A stretch of 64,000 nt of DNA from SKVR01 sp964589855 (GTDB lineage: Bacteria; Bacteroidota; Bacteroidia; Bacteroidales; UBA7960). Location: assembly GCA_964589855.1 (NCBI GenBank), contig CAZPVB010000002.1:30574-94573 (forward strand), in the 5' to 3' direction. The notes beneath the pieces were generated by a model. The model saw only the letters and a list, made by a program, of their open reading frames with translations. It ran no database searches and had not been told where the DNA came from. Made by a program: the position numbers and the translations under genes. Positions 27,090-35,987 of the stretch are shown in pieces; positions within the stretch are counted from its first letter, which is position 1, and every line of letters begins with the position of its first letter.

Positions 27090-28199
27090 TTATTTATCTG
27101 GTTTTGCTTCATTTGAATCTAAACCGGAAACCGCATTCCGAAATTCGTCTATTAATTCCTGAAAAACTTCTTTCACCGAAATGATGCGTGTAGCAAGGTA
27201 TGCATTGCTTCCGGCAAACGCAAAACCGCTGTTCATATTTCCCTTGTATGCACTATACAGTGCATTGATGATACAATATGGGCTGTTTGAAATATCGCAG
27301 GATTTAATGCAGTGAAAAGGGCATTTAATAGGGGTTTTCAATCCATCTTTTACCTTATTAATAAAATTATTTTTTACCGCACGACCCGGCATTCCTACAG
27401 GACTATTAATAATTTCCACATCTTCCTGTGCTGCATCAATGTAGGATTGCTTAAAAGCATCTGACGCATCGCATTCGGTGGTGGTTACAAAGCGGGTGCC
27501 CAATTGTACAGCACTAGCTCCTTTGCTCATAATGTTGTAAATATCTTTTCCGTTATAAATACCACCAGCGGCAATAACAGGGATTTTACATCCATACTTA
27601 TCTTCAAAAACTTTTACTGTTGACACTACCTGGGGAACCAATTCTTCCAAACTGTATTGCTGATCATCTATCTGATTCTTTTTAAAACCCAGATGACCTC
27701 CTGCTTTGGGTCCTTCCACAACAATGGCATCGGGCAAATAATCAAAAAGCGATTTCCATTTTTCGCAAATGATCTTGGCTGCTCTCCCTGACGAAACAAT
27801 AGGAGCCAGTTTGGTAACACTATCCGGAAGCAAAAATTTTGGCAGATCCAGAGGCAATCCTGCACCTGAAAAAATAATATCTGCTTTTTCAGCAATCGAA
27901 GTACGGACAAGATCAGCAAAATTCGTCATGACCATCATTATATTCACACCAATAACACCCTGGGTTTTTTCTTTCGCTTTTCTGATCTCCTTTCTTAGTC
28001 CTTCCATATTGGCATCGAGATAACTAAGAGTAGTGTTGCGATGTACCAAACCTAATCCGGCTGCAGATATAACGCCTACGCCACCCTGATTGGCCACTGA
28101 AGCAGCCAAACCAGACATTGATATCCCTACACCCATACCTCCCTGTATAATCGGAACGGGGATGGTTAATCCTCCGATCTTTAATTCCTTAAAACTCAT
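27090..28199 (-). CDS. Nitronate monooxygenase family FMN enzyme with cysteine cluster
   Basis: A 369-residue TIM-barrel flavoenzyme. The ATG at 28199 is preferred: it gives the normal family start MSFKELKIGGLTIPVPI, whereas an upstream in-frame start adds twelve atypical hydrophobic residues. Family motifs are IIQGGMGVGIS, GVGVISAAGLG, KAGGHLGF, PVIAAGGIYNG and AVQLGTRFVTT. These bind FMN phosphate and shape the active site that oxidises alkyl nitronates. The C-terminal part contains CPFHCIKSC followed by C in NSPYC, a four-cysteine pattern shared by a subset of the family and possibly a metal or iron-sulfur site. No partner gene adjoins. The family is firm; the physiological substrate is unknown. 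Confidence 0.88.
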   Translation of the reverse strand: MSFKELKIGGLTIPVPIIQGGMGVGISMSGLAASVANQGGVGVISAAGLGLVHRNTTLSYLDANMEGLRKEIRKAKEKTQGVIGVNIMMVMTNFADLVRTSIAEKADIIFSGAGLPLDLPKFLLPDSVTKLAPIVSSGRAAKIICEKWKSLFDYLPDAIVVEGPKAGGHLGFKKNQIDDQQYSLEELVPQVVSTVKVFEDKYGCKIPVIAAGGIYNGKDIYNIMSKGASAVQLGTRFVTTTECDASDAFKQSYIDAAQEDVEIINSPVGMPGRAVKNNFINKVKDGLKTPIKCPFHCIKSCDISNSPYCIINALYSAYKGNMNSGFAFAGSNAYLATRIISVKEVFQELIDEFRNAVSGLDSNEAKPDK

Positions 28200-28604
28200 A
28201 ATGTGTAATACTTTAAATATAATACATAAAAACATCCTATAACCTCAACGATCGCTTGCTTACAGAGAAAATAAAAGCTTTTACAAACAAAAAAAATGTT
28301 TTAAACAAGCGTAAAATTCAGAAGGTAAAGGTAGGAAAACAAATGGTGCAAACAACATAAAAACACAAGAGTCACAGAATCAAAAACCAATTAACAACCT
28401 GCTTTTTTTTAAGAATCAAAAAAAAGAAATTTCCTTCATATATTTAAATCGATTTTAAAGGTATAAAGGCAAAAACAGTTGACAACTTTTTATTTCATTT
28501 CTTCCTTACAGAAATCTTTTTTTTAATTTTAACATTTATAAACTATAAAATATTTTTTTCATCCTTTAGACCGGGATGCATTTACAGTTTTACATCTATT
28601 TTCC
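28200..28604. other. Divergent promoter region, nitronate monooxygenase / M20 gene
   Basis: An AT-rich gap with no ORF worth calling. No TAnnTTTG box was found for the minus-strand gene. Confidence 0.5.
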
Positions 28605-28612
28605 TACTTTTG
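28605..28612 (+). promoter_or_regulatory. -7 box of the M20 amidohydrolase gene
   Basis: TACTTTTG matches TAnnTTTG. Transcription would start near 28618, about 21 bases before the ATG at 28639. Confidence 0.4.
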
Positions 28613-28638
28613 CTCTCACAAGAAACAGAATAAACTAA

Positions 28639-29832
28639 ATGTATATGATTGATAAAATAAAATCACTTTCCGAAGAATTATTTGAAGAGATACGTCATGT
28701 AAGACGCCATTTGCATAAATACCCCGAACTTTCGCTCAAAGAATACAAAACTTCTGAATACATATGTAAGATATTGAGAGAGGAAGGCATAGCTTATACT
28801 TCCGGAATGGCACAAACGGGTGTGGTGGCAGTTTTGGAAGGACAACTACCTTCAGACAAAGTGTTGGCACTTAGAGCAGATATGGATGCTTTGCCAATAC
28901 AGGAAGAGAACGATATAGATTTTAAATCGGTTCATAAGGGTGTGATGCATGCCTGCGGGCATGATATGCACATGGCATCGCTTTTGGGCGCAGCAAAAAT
29001 TTTGCACAGATTGAAAAACAAATGGGGCGGAAAAATAAAGTTGATTTTTCAACCTTCAGAAGAAAGTTATCCGGGTGGTGCCAGTATGCTGATCAAAGAA
29101 GGTGTTTTAAAGAATCCCGAACCGCATGGGATTTTCGGACAACATGTAGCGCCTCAAATCGAAACAGGTAAGGTAGGGATCAGAAATGGCATGTATATGG
29201 CATCTTCAGACGAAATCTATTTAAAAGTTAAAGGTGCAGGCGGACATGCTGCCACCCCTCATCTGGTCAACGACACAGTTCTCATTGCCTCGCATATTGT
29301 AGTTGCGCTGCAGCAGATTGTAAGCAGAAATGCAAAACCCTGGACCCCTTCCGTACTTTCTTTCGGCAGAATGATCGCCAACGGCAGAATGAATGTAATT
29401 CCTTCTGAAGTGACCATTGATGGTACATTCCGTACTTTTGACGAACAATGGAGAGAGGAAGTACACCATAAGATCAGATCCATAGCATCAGGCACAGCAG
29501 AAGGTATGGGGGCAAAGTGTGAAGTAAGAATTGAAAAAGGTTATCCTTTCCTGAGTAATAACGAGGAACTGGCAGGACATTTTCGCCAATGTGCTCAGCA
29601 ATACCTGGGCACTGAAAATATTGTAGAACTGGATTTATCCATGACAGCCGAAGATTTTGCCTTTTATTCGCATGTAATCCCGGCATGTTTTTACCGCCTT
29701 GGCGTTTACAGCAGCAATACCAAAACTACCAATGTGCACACATCTACTTTTCATCCCGACGAAAATGCACTTAAAACAGGCATGGGAGTTATGTCCTGGG
29801 TAGCGTTGAAAAGGTTAAATCCTGATTTTTAA
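28639..29832 (+). CDS. M20-family amidohydrolase (N-acyl-amino-acid hydrolase type)
   Basis: A 397-residue cytoplasmic metallohydrolase. Motifs in order: RRHLHKYPELS near the start, LALRADMDALPI, the metal-binding block MHACGHDMHMASLLG (about 98-112), FQPSEESYPGGASM with the catalytic and metal-binding Glu pair, GQHVAP with a metal His, and a C-terminal HTSTFHPDE. This is the IAA-amino-acid hydrolase/hippurate hydrolase branch of peptidase family M20D, which removes N-acyl groups from amino acids or related compounds. Length is typical. A second ATG two codons in is an equally plausible start. It has its own promoter and no operon partner (141 bases to the next gene). The exact substrate is not readable from sequence. 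Confidence 0.9.
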   Translation: MYMIDKIKSLSEELFEEIRHVRRHLHKYPELSLKEYKTSEYICKILREEGIAYTSGMAQTGVVAVLEGQLPSDKVLALRADMDALPIQEENDIDFKSVHKGVMHACGHDMHMASLLGAAKILHRLKNKWGGKIKLIFQPSEESYPGGASMLIKEGVLKNPEPHGIFGQHVAPQIETGKVGIRNGMYMASSDEIYLKVKGAGGHAATPHLVNDTVLIASHIVVALQQIVSRNAKPWTPSVLSFGRMIANGRMNVIPSEVTIDGTFRTFDEQWREEVHHKIRSIASGTAEGMGAKCEVRIEKGYPFLSNNEELAGHFRQCAQQYLGTENIVELDLSMTAEDFAFYSHVIPACFYRLGVYSSNTKTTNVHTSTFHPDENALKTGMGVMSWVALKRLNPDF

Positions 29833-29973
29833 TCCATTTAAATCAATTTTTTATCCGGTTTTCTACTATCTTTTTCTTAAATTTACGCATTCAACAAAAG
29901 GGCACCGCTCAAACGAATCCTCGTTCTAAAAAGCGTGCTTTCAAACAGTTTGTTTACTTAAAAAGCAAGTATT

Positions 29974-32622
29974 ATGAAAAGGAAAATCATCATCTGCCTG
30001 TTGATTGGAATGTTATTTCCTATGATGAATTTTGCACAGGATACCAGTTTTGAAGAATATAAAAAACAACAGGAACAAGCCTTCAAAAATTTTGTGAACG
30101 AGCGCGACAGCGTAATGCAGGCCATGAAAAAAGATTTTGAAGATTATGTTGAACAACGCAATCGTGAATATGCCCGGTACCTGAAACAAGAATGGGAAAG
30201 AAGGCAGACAAAAGATGGCGCCCGGCCCGAAACAGACACAAAACCTGAGGTAATCCCGGATTACAATCAAACAGAACCTGAAGAAAGAGGAAATATTGCC
30301 ATTGGACGCATTACGCCTTCTGCAGCATCTATACCGGCAAAAGAAAAATTCAGTGCTCCCATCACCATCCTGCCCAAAGAATCTGCCAAACAAAATATAC
30401 CACAAATGAATGTCTACTTCTATGGTCGCAACTTCAGAGTTGATACAGACAGATCGCTACCTGGTGTGAGAAGCAAAGGCATTACAGAGGAGGAAATTTC
30501 TCAGTGGTTTACAAGTGTAGCAGAAAAAAACTACACCCCCACACTTATCAGCCTTCTTGAAATCGCTGAAGAAACCGGCATGAACGATTGGGCATTATAC
30601 GTACTTACACACAATTTGTCTGCTCAGTTGGCCAAAGACAGGAAACAGGAAACAAAACTGTACACATGGTTTTTGCTTTTACAAGCGGGATATGATATAC
30701 GTTTAGCAAGGCAGGACGACCAACTGGTTTTGCTCATGCCATTCAGCAACATCGTTTATAACACACCCCGTATCGATCTTAACCAAAAAACATATTACAT
30801 GATCGGGGGAAACGGCAACGAACAGGTATACACCTACTCCGAAAGCATGAAGGGTGCTTTTAAAGATTTCGACATGAATTTTTACAAAACCCCTGATTTT
30901 GCCTTGCAAGGTAAAGAAAAAACAATCGGTTTTGCTTTTGGTGAGGATGATTATGAGTTGACCTTGGAATACGACCCCATACTGATAGAGGTACTCGCCG
31001 ACCAACCCCAGGCACACATGAATATTTATCTTGACGCTGATGCCTCCAATACTTTTGTGCAGTCATGTGAAAATGTACTTACACCTCTTATCGAAAACAT
31101 GAACGATACCCAGAAAGTAAACTTCCTGCTGCGGATGGTGCAAACATCGTTTGAATACCAAACCGATATTGAGCATTTTGGCGGGCAAAGGTATATGTTG
31201 CCCGATGAAGTGATACATTACGCATATTCTGATTGCGATGACAGGGCGGTATTATTTGCCTGGCTGGTAAGAAATTTTGCCAACAAACAAGTGGCTGCAC
31301 TTTTATATCCAGAACATCTGGCTACCGCTGTACATTTTGAAAACGGAAATCCCCCGGGAGATTATGTGATGATAGACGGTAAAGAATTTGTTGTGGCAGA
31401 CCCCACATTCATCAATGCACCCATTGGCATCACCATGCCTGATTATGCCCATTTTACGCCCTCCTCATGGATCGTTGATGCCGACAAATACTTCTACGAA
31501 TTATCTGATAAAGTATGGAATAAAGTATTTGAATACGGCGGATACCGAGGGAACAACTATAAAGACATGGCATCTGATGCTTCAGGAAATATTTACATTA
31601 CCGGTTATTTTACCAATGAATTTGGAGATGGCAATACACGTCTTACCTCCAATAGCGAAAACAGACAAGGATTTGTTGCAGCCCTTAACAATGACATGGA
31701 GATCCTCTGGGCACATCATCTTAGGTCAACAGACAATGCCATGGGATTCTCTCTCGTCATAGATGCAAGAAATCAGCTGGTGGTAGCAGGTACTTTTGCA
31801 GAAGACCTAACCATACAGGGAAGAAATATTAAAAATGAAAACAACAAAAAGGATGTTTTTGTAGCTGCTTTTCGTCCACAGGGAAGACTGATATGGGCAG
31901 AAAAGGCCAACTTTGACGCATCAAATACTGACAATGCAGTTGCCTACGCATTACATATGAATCTTGATGGAAAAACCACCAGCTTGCAGTTCTACAACGA
32001 CCCCCGGCAAAGATTAAGCGGCCTTTACAATGACGGAGACCACGGAGTAGTGCTCACAGGAACATTTGGAAATACCAGCGGACTTTCGGTGGAAAGTGCT
32101 CCACAGACTGCCAGTGGAGGGTCATTGAATTATGCCGATATGCTGATCAAAAAAAACCGGGAAATGATCAATCAAAATGTGGAATCTTCTATTGCAGGCC
32201 TGTATGCCGCTATCAACCTTACCAAAGCAGATGGAACCGTGATTCCCGGAACCGCAGCTCAGGAAGCCATTAAAAAAAGTAACCCGTCGTTTTCGCGAAA
32301 CTTCCCTGAAACTTTTAAAAACATCGGTAAGATTTATTTCCTGAAAAATAAATCAGGCGTAATTGAGATCAGAACAGAAAACGGAGATGATGTATATTTC
32401 GACAAACTCCGAATCAAAGATAAATCAACCATACGCATTAATACCCTGGCAAACAATGATGAGCAAATAGACATTATATCCAGAATAGAAGTAGGCAAAA
32501 TGGTTGTTTGGTATCCGTTGAATTACATCAGGTTATACAGGAGAACAGGTGATCTGTTGTTCGACTACAGAAGCAACAACACCAAAGTAACACTAAACAT
32601 GAAAAAAGATATTCTCAGGTAA
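29974..32622 (+). CDS. Exported transglutaminase-like protein with propeller-type repeats
   Basis: An 882-residue exported protein. Signal peptide MKRKIIICLLIGMLFPMMNF to about residue 21. A charged, probably coiled-coil stretch rich in E, K, R and Q follows (about 22-85). A region of unknown fold (about 130-400) precedes a transglutaminase/protease-like core with a Cys421-His454-Asp476 arrangement (YSDCDDRA, ATAVHF, VADPTF). Residues about 520-650 resemble SBBP-type propeller blades (DASGNIYITGYFTN, DARNQLVVAGTF). The C-terminal 200 residues show no family I recognise. The core could be a peptidase or amidase acting on peptides in the periplasm or at the surface; activity is unproven. It is followed after 73 bases by the MORN-repeat gene, probably in one operon. 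Confidence 0.7.
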   Translation: MKRKIIICLLIGMLFPMMNFAQDTSFEEYKKQQEQAFKNFVNERDSVMQAMKKDFEDYVEQRNREYARYLKQEWERRQTKDGARPETDTKPEVIPDYNQTEPEERGNIAIGRITPSAASIPAKEKFSAPITILPKESAKQNIPQMNVYFYGRNFRVDTDRSLPGVRSKGITEEEISQWFTSVAEKNYTPTLISLLEIAEETGMNDWALYVLTHNLSAQLAKDRKQETKLYTWFLLLQAGYDIRLARQDDQLVLLMPFSNIVYNTPRIDLNQKTYYMIGGNGNEQVYTYSESMKGAFKDFDMNFYKTPDFALQGKEKTIGFAFGEDDYELTLEYDPILIEVLADQPQAHMNIYLDADASNTFVQSCENVLTPLIENMNDTQKVNFLLRMVQTSFEYQTDIEHFGGQRYMLPDEVIHYAYSDCDDRAVLFAWLVRNFANKQVAALLYPEHLATAVHFENGNPPGDYVMIDGKEFVVADPTFINAPIGITMPDYAHFTPSSWIVDADKYFYELSDKVWNKVFEYGGYRGNNYKDMASDASGNIYITGYFTNEFGDGNTRLTSNSENRQGFVAALNNDMEILWAHHLRSTDNAMGFSLVIDARNQLVVAGTFAEDLTIQGRNIKNENNKKDVFVAAFRPQGRLIWAEKANFDASNTDNAVAYALHMNLDGKTTSLQFYNDPRQRLSGLYNDGDHGVVLTGTFGNTSGLSVESAPQTASGGSLNYADMLIKKNREMINQNVESSIAGLYAAINLTKADGTVIPGTAAQEAIKKSNPSFSRNFPETFKNIGKIYFLKNKSGVIEIRTENGDDVYFDKLRIKDKSTIRINTLANNDEQIDIISRIEVGKMVVWYPLNYIRLYRRTGDLLFDYRSNNTKVTLNMKKDILR

Positions 32623-32695
32623 TAAAAATATACATTGTTAGACTACCGTTCTTTATTAATGGAAAAAATAAACCAAAAACCAACAGTTTACTAAA

Positions 32696-34417
32696 ATGCA
32701 TTTAAATATTGCAACCACGCGTCATATTACAGTTTTTCTTTTTCTCTTTTTCTTTCTGAATAATTTTGCCGAAGCCCAACCCCCCTCAGTAAGGCTGCAG
32801 GATGGTGACCTAATGGGTCAGGGACCCTACAGTGAAGGGATGAAAAATGGTTTCTGGGAATATTACGACCAGGATATGACTTTGCGTCAACAGGGGAACT
32901 ACGATATGGGAGAAAGAACCGGAACCTGGACATTTTTTAGCGGCGACAGTATTAAAACTCATGAAGTTAACCTCGATGAAGGCATTTATACCGGCTTTCA
33001 TGATGATGGCAGCGTAAGTGCCACCGGAGGCTGGGATAAAAATGGAAAAACTGGTCAATGGATTTACCTCCACCCAAATGGCGAAAAAAGAGCAGAAGGT
33101 GTTTATGAAAACAACAATAGATCGGGGATTTGGAAATTCTTTGATAACAAAGGGATAATTACCCAAAACCAGGATTATGACACCGGAGAATTCAATGCCT
33201 TCTACCCTGACGGCAACATGAAGGAAGAGGGTTATAGAGAAAATAATGCAAAAAATGGAGAATACAAGTATTATTACAACTCCGGACAATTATGGTCTTG
33301 CGGATGGTACGAATTTGATGAAAAAGTTGGTCTTTGGCAATTTTGGTACGAAGATGGACAAAAATGGGCAGAAATACAACACAATAAAGGGATAAGCAAA
33401 ACATGGTACCCTGGCGGAAAACTGGAAATGCAAGGACCCGTAAGAATGGGAATGAAACAAGGCGAATGGGAATATTATTACCAGAACGGACAAGCAAAAG
33501 AAATTTCAAATTACCATCTTGACAAAAAACATGGAAGCAGCCATGAATTCTTTGAAAACGGCAATGAAAAATTTAAAGGCTCATACAAAAACAATAAACT
33601 GCATGGATACGCAACCTGGTGGATTGAAAACGGAAACAAAGAAATGGAAGGAAAAACTATTGAAGACCTGCAGGATAGTACATGGGTGTATTATTTCCCC
33701 AACGGCATAGTTTCCAGCAAAGGAGACTTCGAAAAAGGTATTCAGCATGGAGATTGGACCTACTTTTACACTACAGGCGAAAAATTAAGATATGGACAAA
33801 TAGAACAAGGAAAGAGAAACGGACTGTGGACTACGCTCTATGAAAGCGGAAGAAAAAGTCATGAAGGACCTTTTAAAAATGATCTGGAACATGGACTGTG
33901 GTCCAGCTGGTTCGAAAACGGACAGATGAAAGACAAGGGATGGTTTTATGAAGCGCAAATGGATAGCTTGTGGGAAGGATGGCACCAGAACGGCCAAAAA
34001 AGATATGAAGTGCACTATAAGAATGGATTACGGGAAGGAAAATCTGTAAACTGGTTGGAAAACGGAAACTTACAAAGGGTTGCACACTACAGCGATGGGA
34101 TGCTAAACGGCAGTTTCTCAAACTACTACACCAATGGAAACATCATGGAAGAAGGCACCTATGCCAACGATATGAAAACCGGTAGGTGGTATTTCTATGA
34201 CGAAAGAGGTCAAAAACTCAGACAGATGGAGTTTAAAAACAACAGAATGCACGGTGAGTTCACATCTTTTTACCAAAATGGAGAGATAAGAGAAAATGGT
34301 AATTACCAGGAAGGTGTTAAGCAAGGAAGATGGAATATCTACAATCAGCAAGGGAAACGCATCAGGAGAGTTGACTTTGAAAACGGAAATATTACCAATA
34401 TGAAAACATACGATTAA
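32696..34417 (+). CDS. Exported MORN-repeat (YwqK/MORN_2-type) protein
   Basis: A 573-residue protein made almost wholly of about 23-residue repeats with the pattern G-x-W-x-x-Y/F-x-x-N-G-x, for example GEWEYYYQNGQAKEI, GLWSSWFENGQMKD and GRWYFYDERGQKL. About two dozen copies run from residue 35 to the end. A signal peptide (MHLNIATTRH then ITVFLFLFFFLNNFAEA) directs export. The repeats form extended beta-hairpin ladders; in Bacteroidota such proteins are common surface or periplasmic scaffolds. The name toxin-antitoxin YwqK antitoxin comes from a distant Bacillus family and is not supported by any toxin gene here. It lies 73 bases downstream of the transglutaminase-like gene, suggesting joint function. 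Specific role unknown. Confidence 0.8.
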   Translation: MHLNIATTRHITVFLFLFFFLNNFAEAQPPSVRLQDGDLMGQGPYSEGMKNGFWEYYDQDMTLRQQGNYDMGERTGTWTFFSGDSIKTHEVNLDEGIYTGFHDDGSVSATGGWDKNGKTGQWIYLHPNGEKRAEGVYENNNRSGIWKFFDNKGIITQNQDYDTGEFNAFYPDGNMKEEGYRENNAKNGEYKYYYNSGQLWSCGWYEFDEKVGLWQFWYEDGQKWAEIQHNKGISKTWYPGGKLEMQGPVRMGMKQGEWEYYYQNGQAKEISNYHLDKKHGSSHEFFENGNEKFKGSYKNNKLHGYATWWIENGNKEMEGKTIEDLQDSTWVYYFPNGIVSSKGDFEKGIQHGDWTYFYTTGEKLRYGQIEQGKRNGLWTTLYESGRKSHEGPFKNDLEHGLWSSWFENGQMKDKGWFYEAQMDSLWEGWHQNGQKRYEVHYKNGLREGKSVNWLENGNLQRVAHYSDGMLNGSFSNYYTNGNIMEEGTYANDMKTGRWYFYDERGQKLRQMEFKNNRMHGEFTSFYQNGEIRENGNYQEGVKQGRWNIYNQQGKRIRRVDFENGNITNMKTYD

Positions 34418-34475
34418 TGTTTTTAACCTGGAAACCAAAAAGAATTTTCAGAGTAGTTTGTTGACTAAAATTGTT

Positions 34476-34483
34476 TATTTTTG
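34476..34483 (+). promoter_or_regulatory. -7 box of the NamZ-like gene
   Basis: TATTTTTG matches TAnnTTTG. TTTG at 34457-34460 is only 15 bases upstream, so the -33 element is doubtful. The start of transcription near 34490 lies downstream of an in-frame upstream start at 34471 and favours the ATG at 34540. Confidence 0.4.
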
Positions 34484-34539
34484 TTTTGAAAAATTTTTCA
34501 GAACCTTACTTTTCCCATAATTCAACAAACTTATTAGTG

Positions 34540-35775
34540 ATGAAAATCTTAAAAATAACAGTTTTTTGTTTCGTTGTATTTACCATGATCTATCCATTGC
34601 ACGCCCACGTAAAAACAGGCATTGAAGTGCTGCGCGAAAAAAAATTCGAACCCCTCTCAGGGAAACGTGTCGGACTGATCACCAATCCTACGGGTGTAGA
34701 CCGCAACCTGAAATCTACGATTGATATTTTGGCAGAGGCAGACAATTTCGAACTGATCGCTTTATATGGACCAGAGCATGGCGTGCGGGGCAACTACAAC
34801 GCAGGTGACCTGGTTGGTAATGACTATGATACCAAAACCGGTATTCCCATGTTCAGCCTTTACGGGAGCGCCCGGAAACCAACCCCCGAAATGCTTGAAG
34901 ATATTGACGTGTTAATCTATGACATCCAGGATATTGGATCCAGATCGTACACATACATCAGCACAATGGGATTAGCCATGGAAGCCGCTGCGGAAAATGA
35001 TATTGAGTTTATGGTACTGGACAGACCTAATCCACTGGGTGGCTATAAATTTGAAGGACCTCTGGTTGAAGAAGGATTTCTGTCTTTTGTCAGCCAATTC
35101 CCAATCCCTTATGTTCATGGTTTTACAGTGGGCGAACTGGCAACCTTTCTCAACAATGAAGGACTGCTCGCAGATAGGGTTAAAGCAAACCTGACCGTAA
35201 TCAACATGAAAGGATGGGAACGACGAATGGCATTTGAAGACACTGGATTGCCCTGGGTAATGTCTTCACCCCACATCCCGCAATACCAGTCTGCTTATTT
35301 TTATCCCGTCTCCGGTATTCTCGGAGAACTCTATACCATCAACATCGGAGTAGGATATACTCTCCCCTTTCAGGTATTTGGCGCACCCTGGATTGAAGAT
35401 CCCGAAACACTTGCAGAAAATCTTAATCAACTAAAACTTCCCGGAGTACAGTTCCGCCCAATCCATTACCGTCCTTATTACACGGAACTGAAAGGGCAAG
35501 ACCTTGGAGGAGTGCAGGTACACATTCCTTATATGGTCAAATCCGATCTTTCTATTATTCAGTTTTATGTGATGCAGGAAATATATAAGTTATACCCTGA
35601 ATATAACGTTTTTGAAATGGCTCCCGAACGACTGGATATGTTTGACAAAGTGTGTGGGACAGATAAGATCAGAAAAACTTTTGAACAAAGATTCCTGGTT
35701 GAAGATATTCTGGACATGTGGACCGAAGAATCAGAAAGGTTTGCTAAAAAAGCAAGTGAATATTTTGTTTATTAG
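34540..35775 (+). CDS. DUF1343 exo-beta-N-acetylmuramidase (NamZ type)
   Basis: A 411-residue exported enzyme; the ATG at 34540 gives a clean signal peptide (MKILKITVFCFVVFTMIYPL, cleavage near HAHV). Conserved DUF1343 blocks are all present: GKRVGLITNPTGVD, ALYGPEHGVRG with the catalytic-region Glu-His, IYDIQDIGSRSYTYI, FMVLDRPNPLGG, PIPYVHGFTVGELA and GLPWVMSSPHIP. Members characterised as NamZ release terminal N-acetylmuramic acid from peptidoglycan fragments and are grouped as GH171. The role is periplasmic recycling or scavenging of cell-wall muropeptides. Length is typical. It follows the exported transglutaminase-like and MORN genes but has its own -7 box. Confidence 0.9.
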   Translation: MKILKITVFCFVVFTMIYPLHAHVKTGIEVLREKKFEPLSGKRVGLITNPTGVDRNLKSTIDILAEADNFELIALYGPEHGVRGNYNAGDLVGNDYDTKTGIPMFSLYGSARKPTPEMLEDIDVLIYDIQDIGSRSYTYISTMGLAMEAAAENDIEFMVLDRPNPLGGYKFEGPLVEEGFLSFVSQFPIPYVHGFTVGELATFLNNEGLLADRVKANLTVINMKGWERRMAFEDTGLPWVMSSPHIPQYQSAYFYPVSGILGELYTINIGVGYTLPFQVFGAPWIEDPETLAENLNQLKLPGVQFRPIHYRPYYTELKGQDLGGVQVHIPYMVKSDLSIIQFYVMQEIYKLYPEYNVFEMAPERLDMFDKVCGTDKIRKTFEQRFLVEDILDMWTEESERFAKKASEYFVY

Positions 35776-35811
35776 AAACTGATAACAGAATTTTTTGCTA
35801 TATTACAAGTC

Positions 35812-35844
35812 GTTTCTAAAACCCTTTGAGTAGTCGAAGACCCT
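35812..35844 (+). repeat. Dispersed repeat copy 1 (CCCTTTGAG...GTCGAAGACCCT)
   Basis: A 33-base spacer sequence with a near-identical reverse-complement copy at 59599-59630. Shared core words are TAAAA-CCCTTTGAG and GTCGAAGACCCT. It lies in the gap after the NamZ-like gene. Confidence 0.55.
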
Positions 35845-35987
35845 CGAAGTGGTTGCCAATTATTAGTTAGTTAGCAATAGTAGAATCTAATATTTTAGCT
35901 TTTAAACTGTACTCATAATATAAATCCGCAAAGTGCCTTTTGTGTATTATAAGTTTATTATTATTTTCCCTCAAAAAAATAAAACAT

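Noticed and set aside
32696..34417. YwqK antitoxin interpretation of the MORN-repeat protein
   Set aside because: No toxin gene is adjacent, the protein has a signal peptide, and the repeats are generic MORN_2. The toxin-antitoxin label is not supported.
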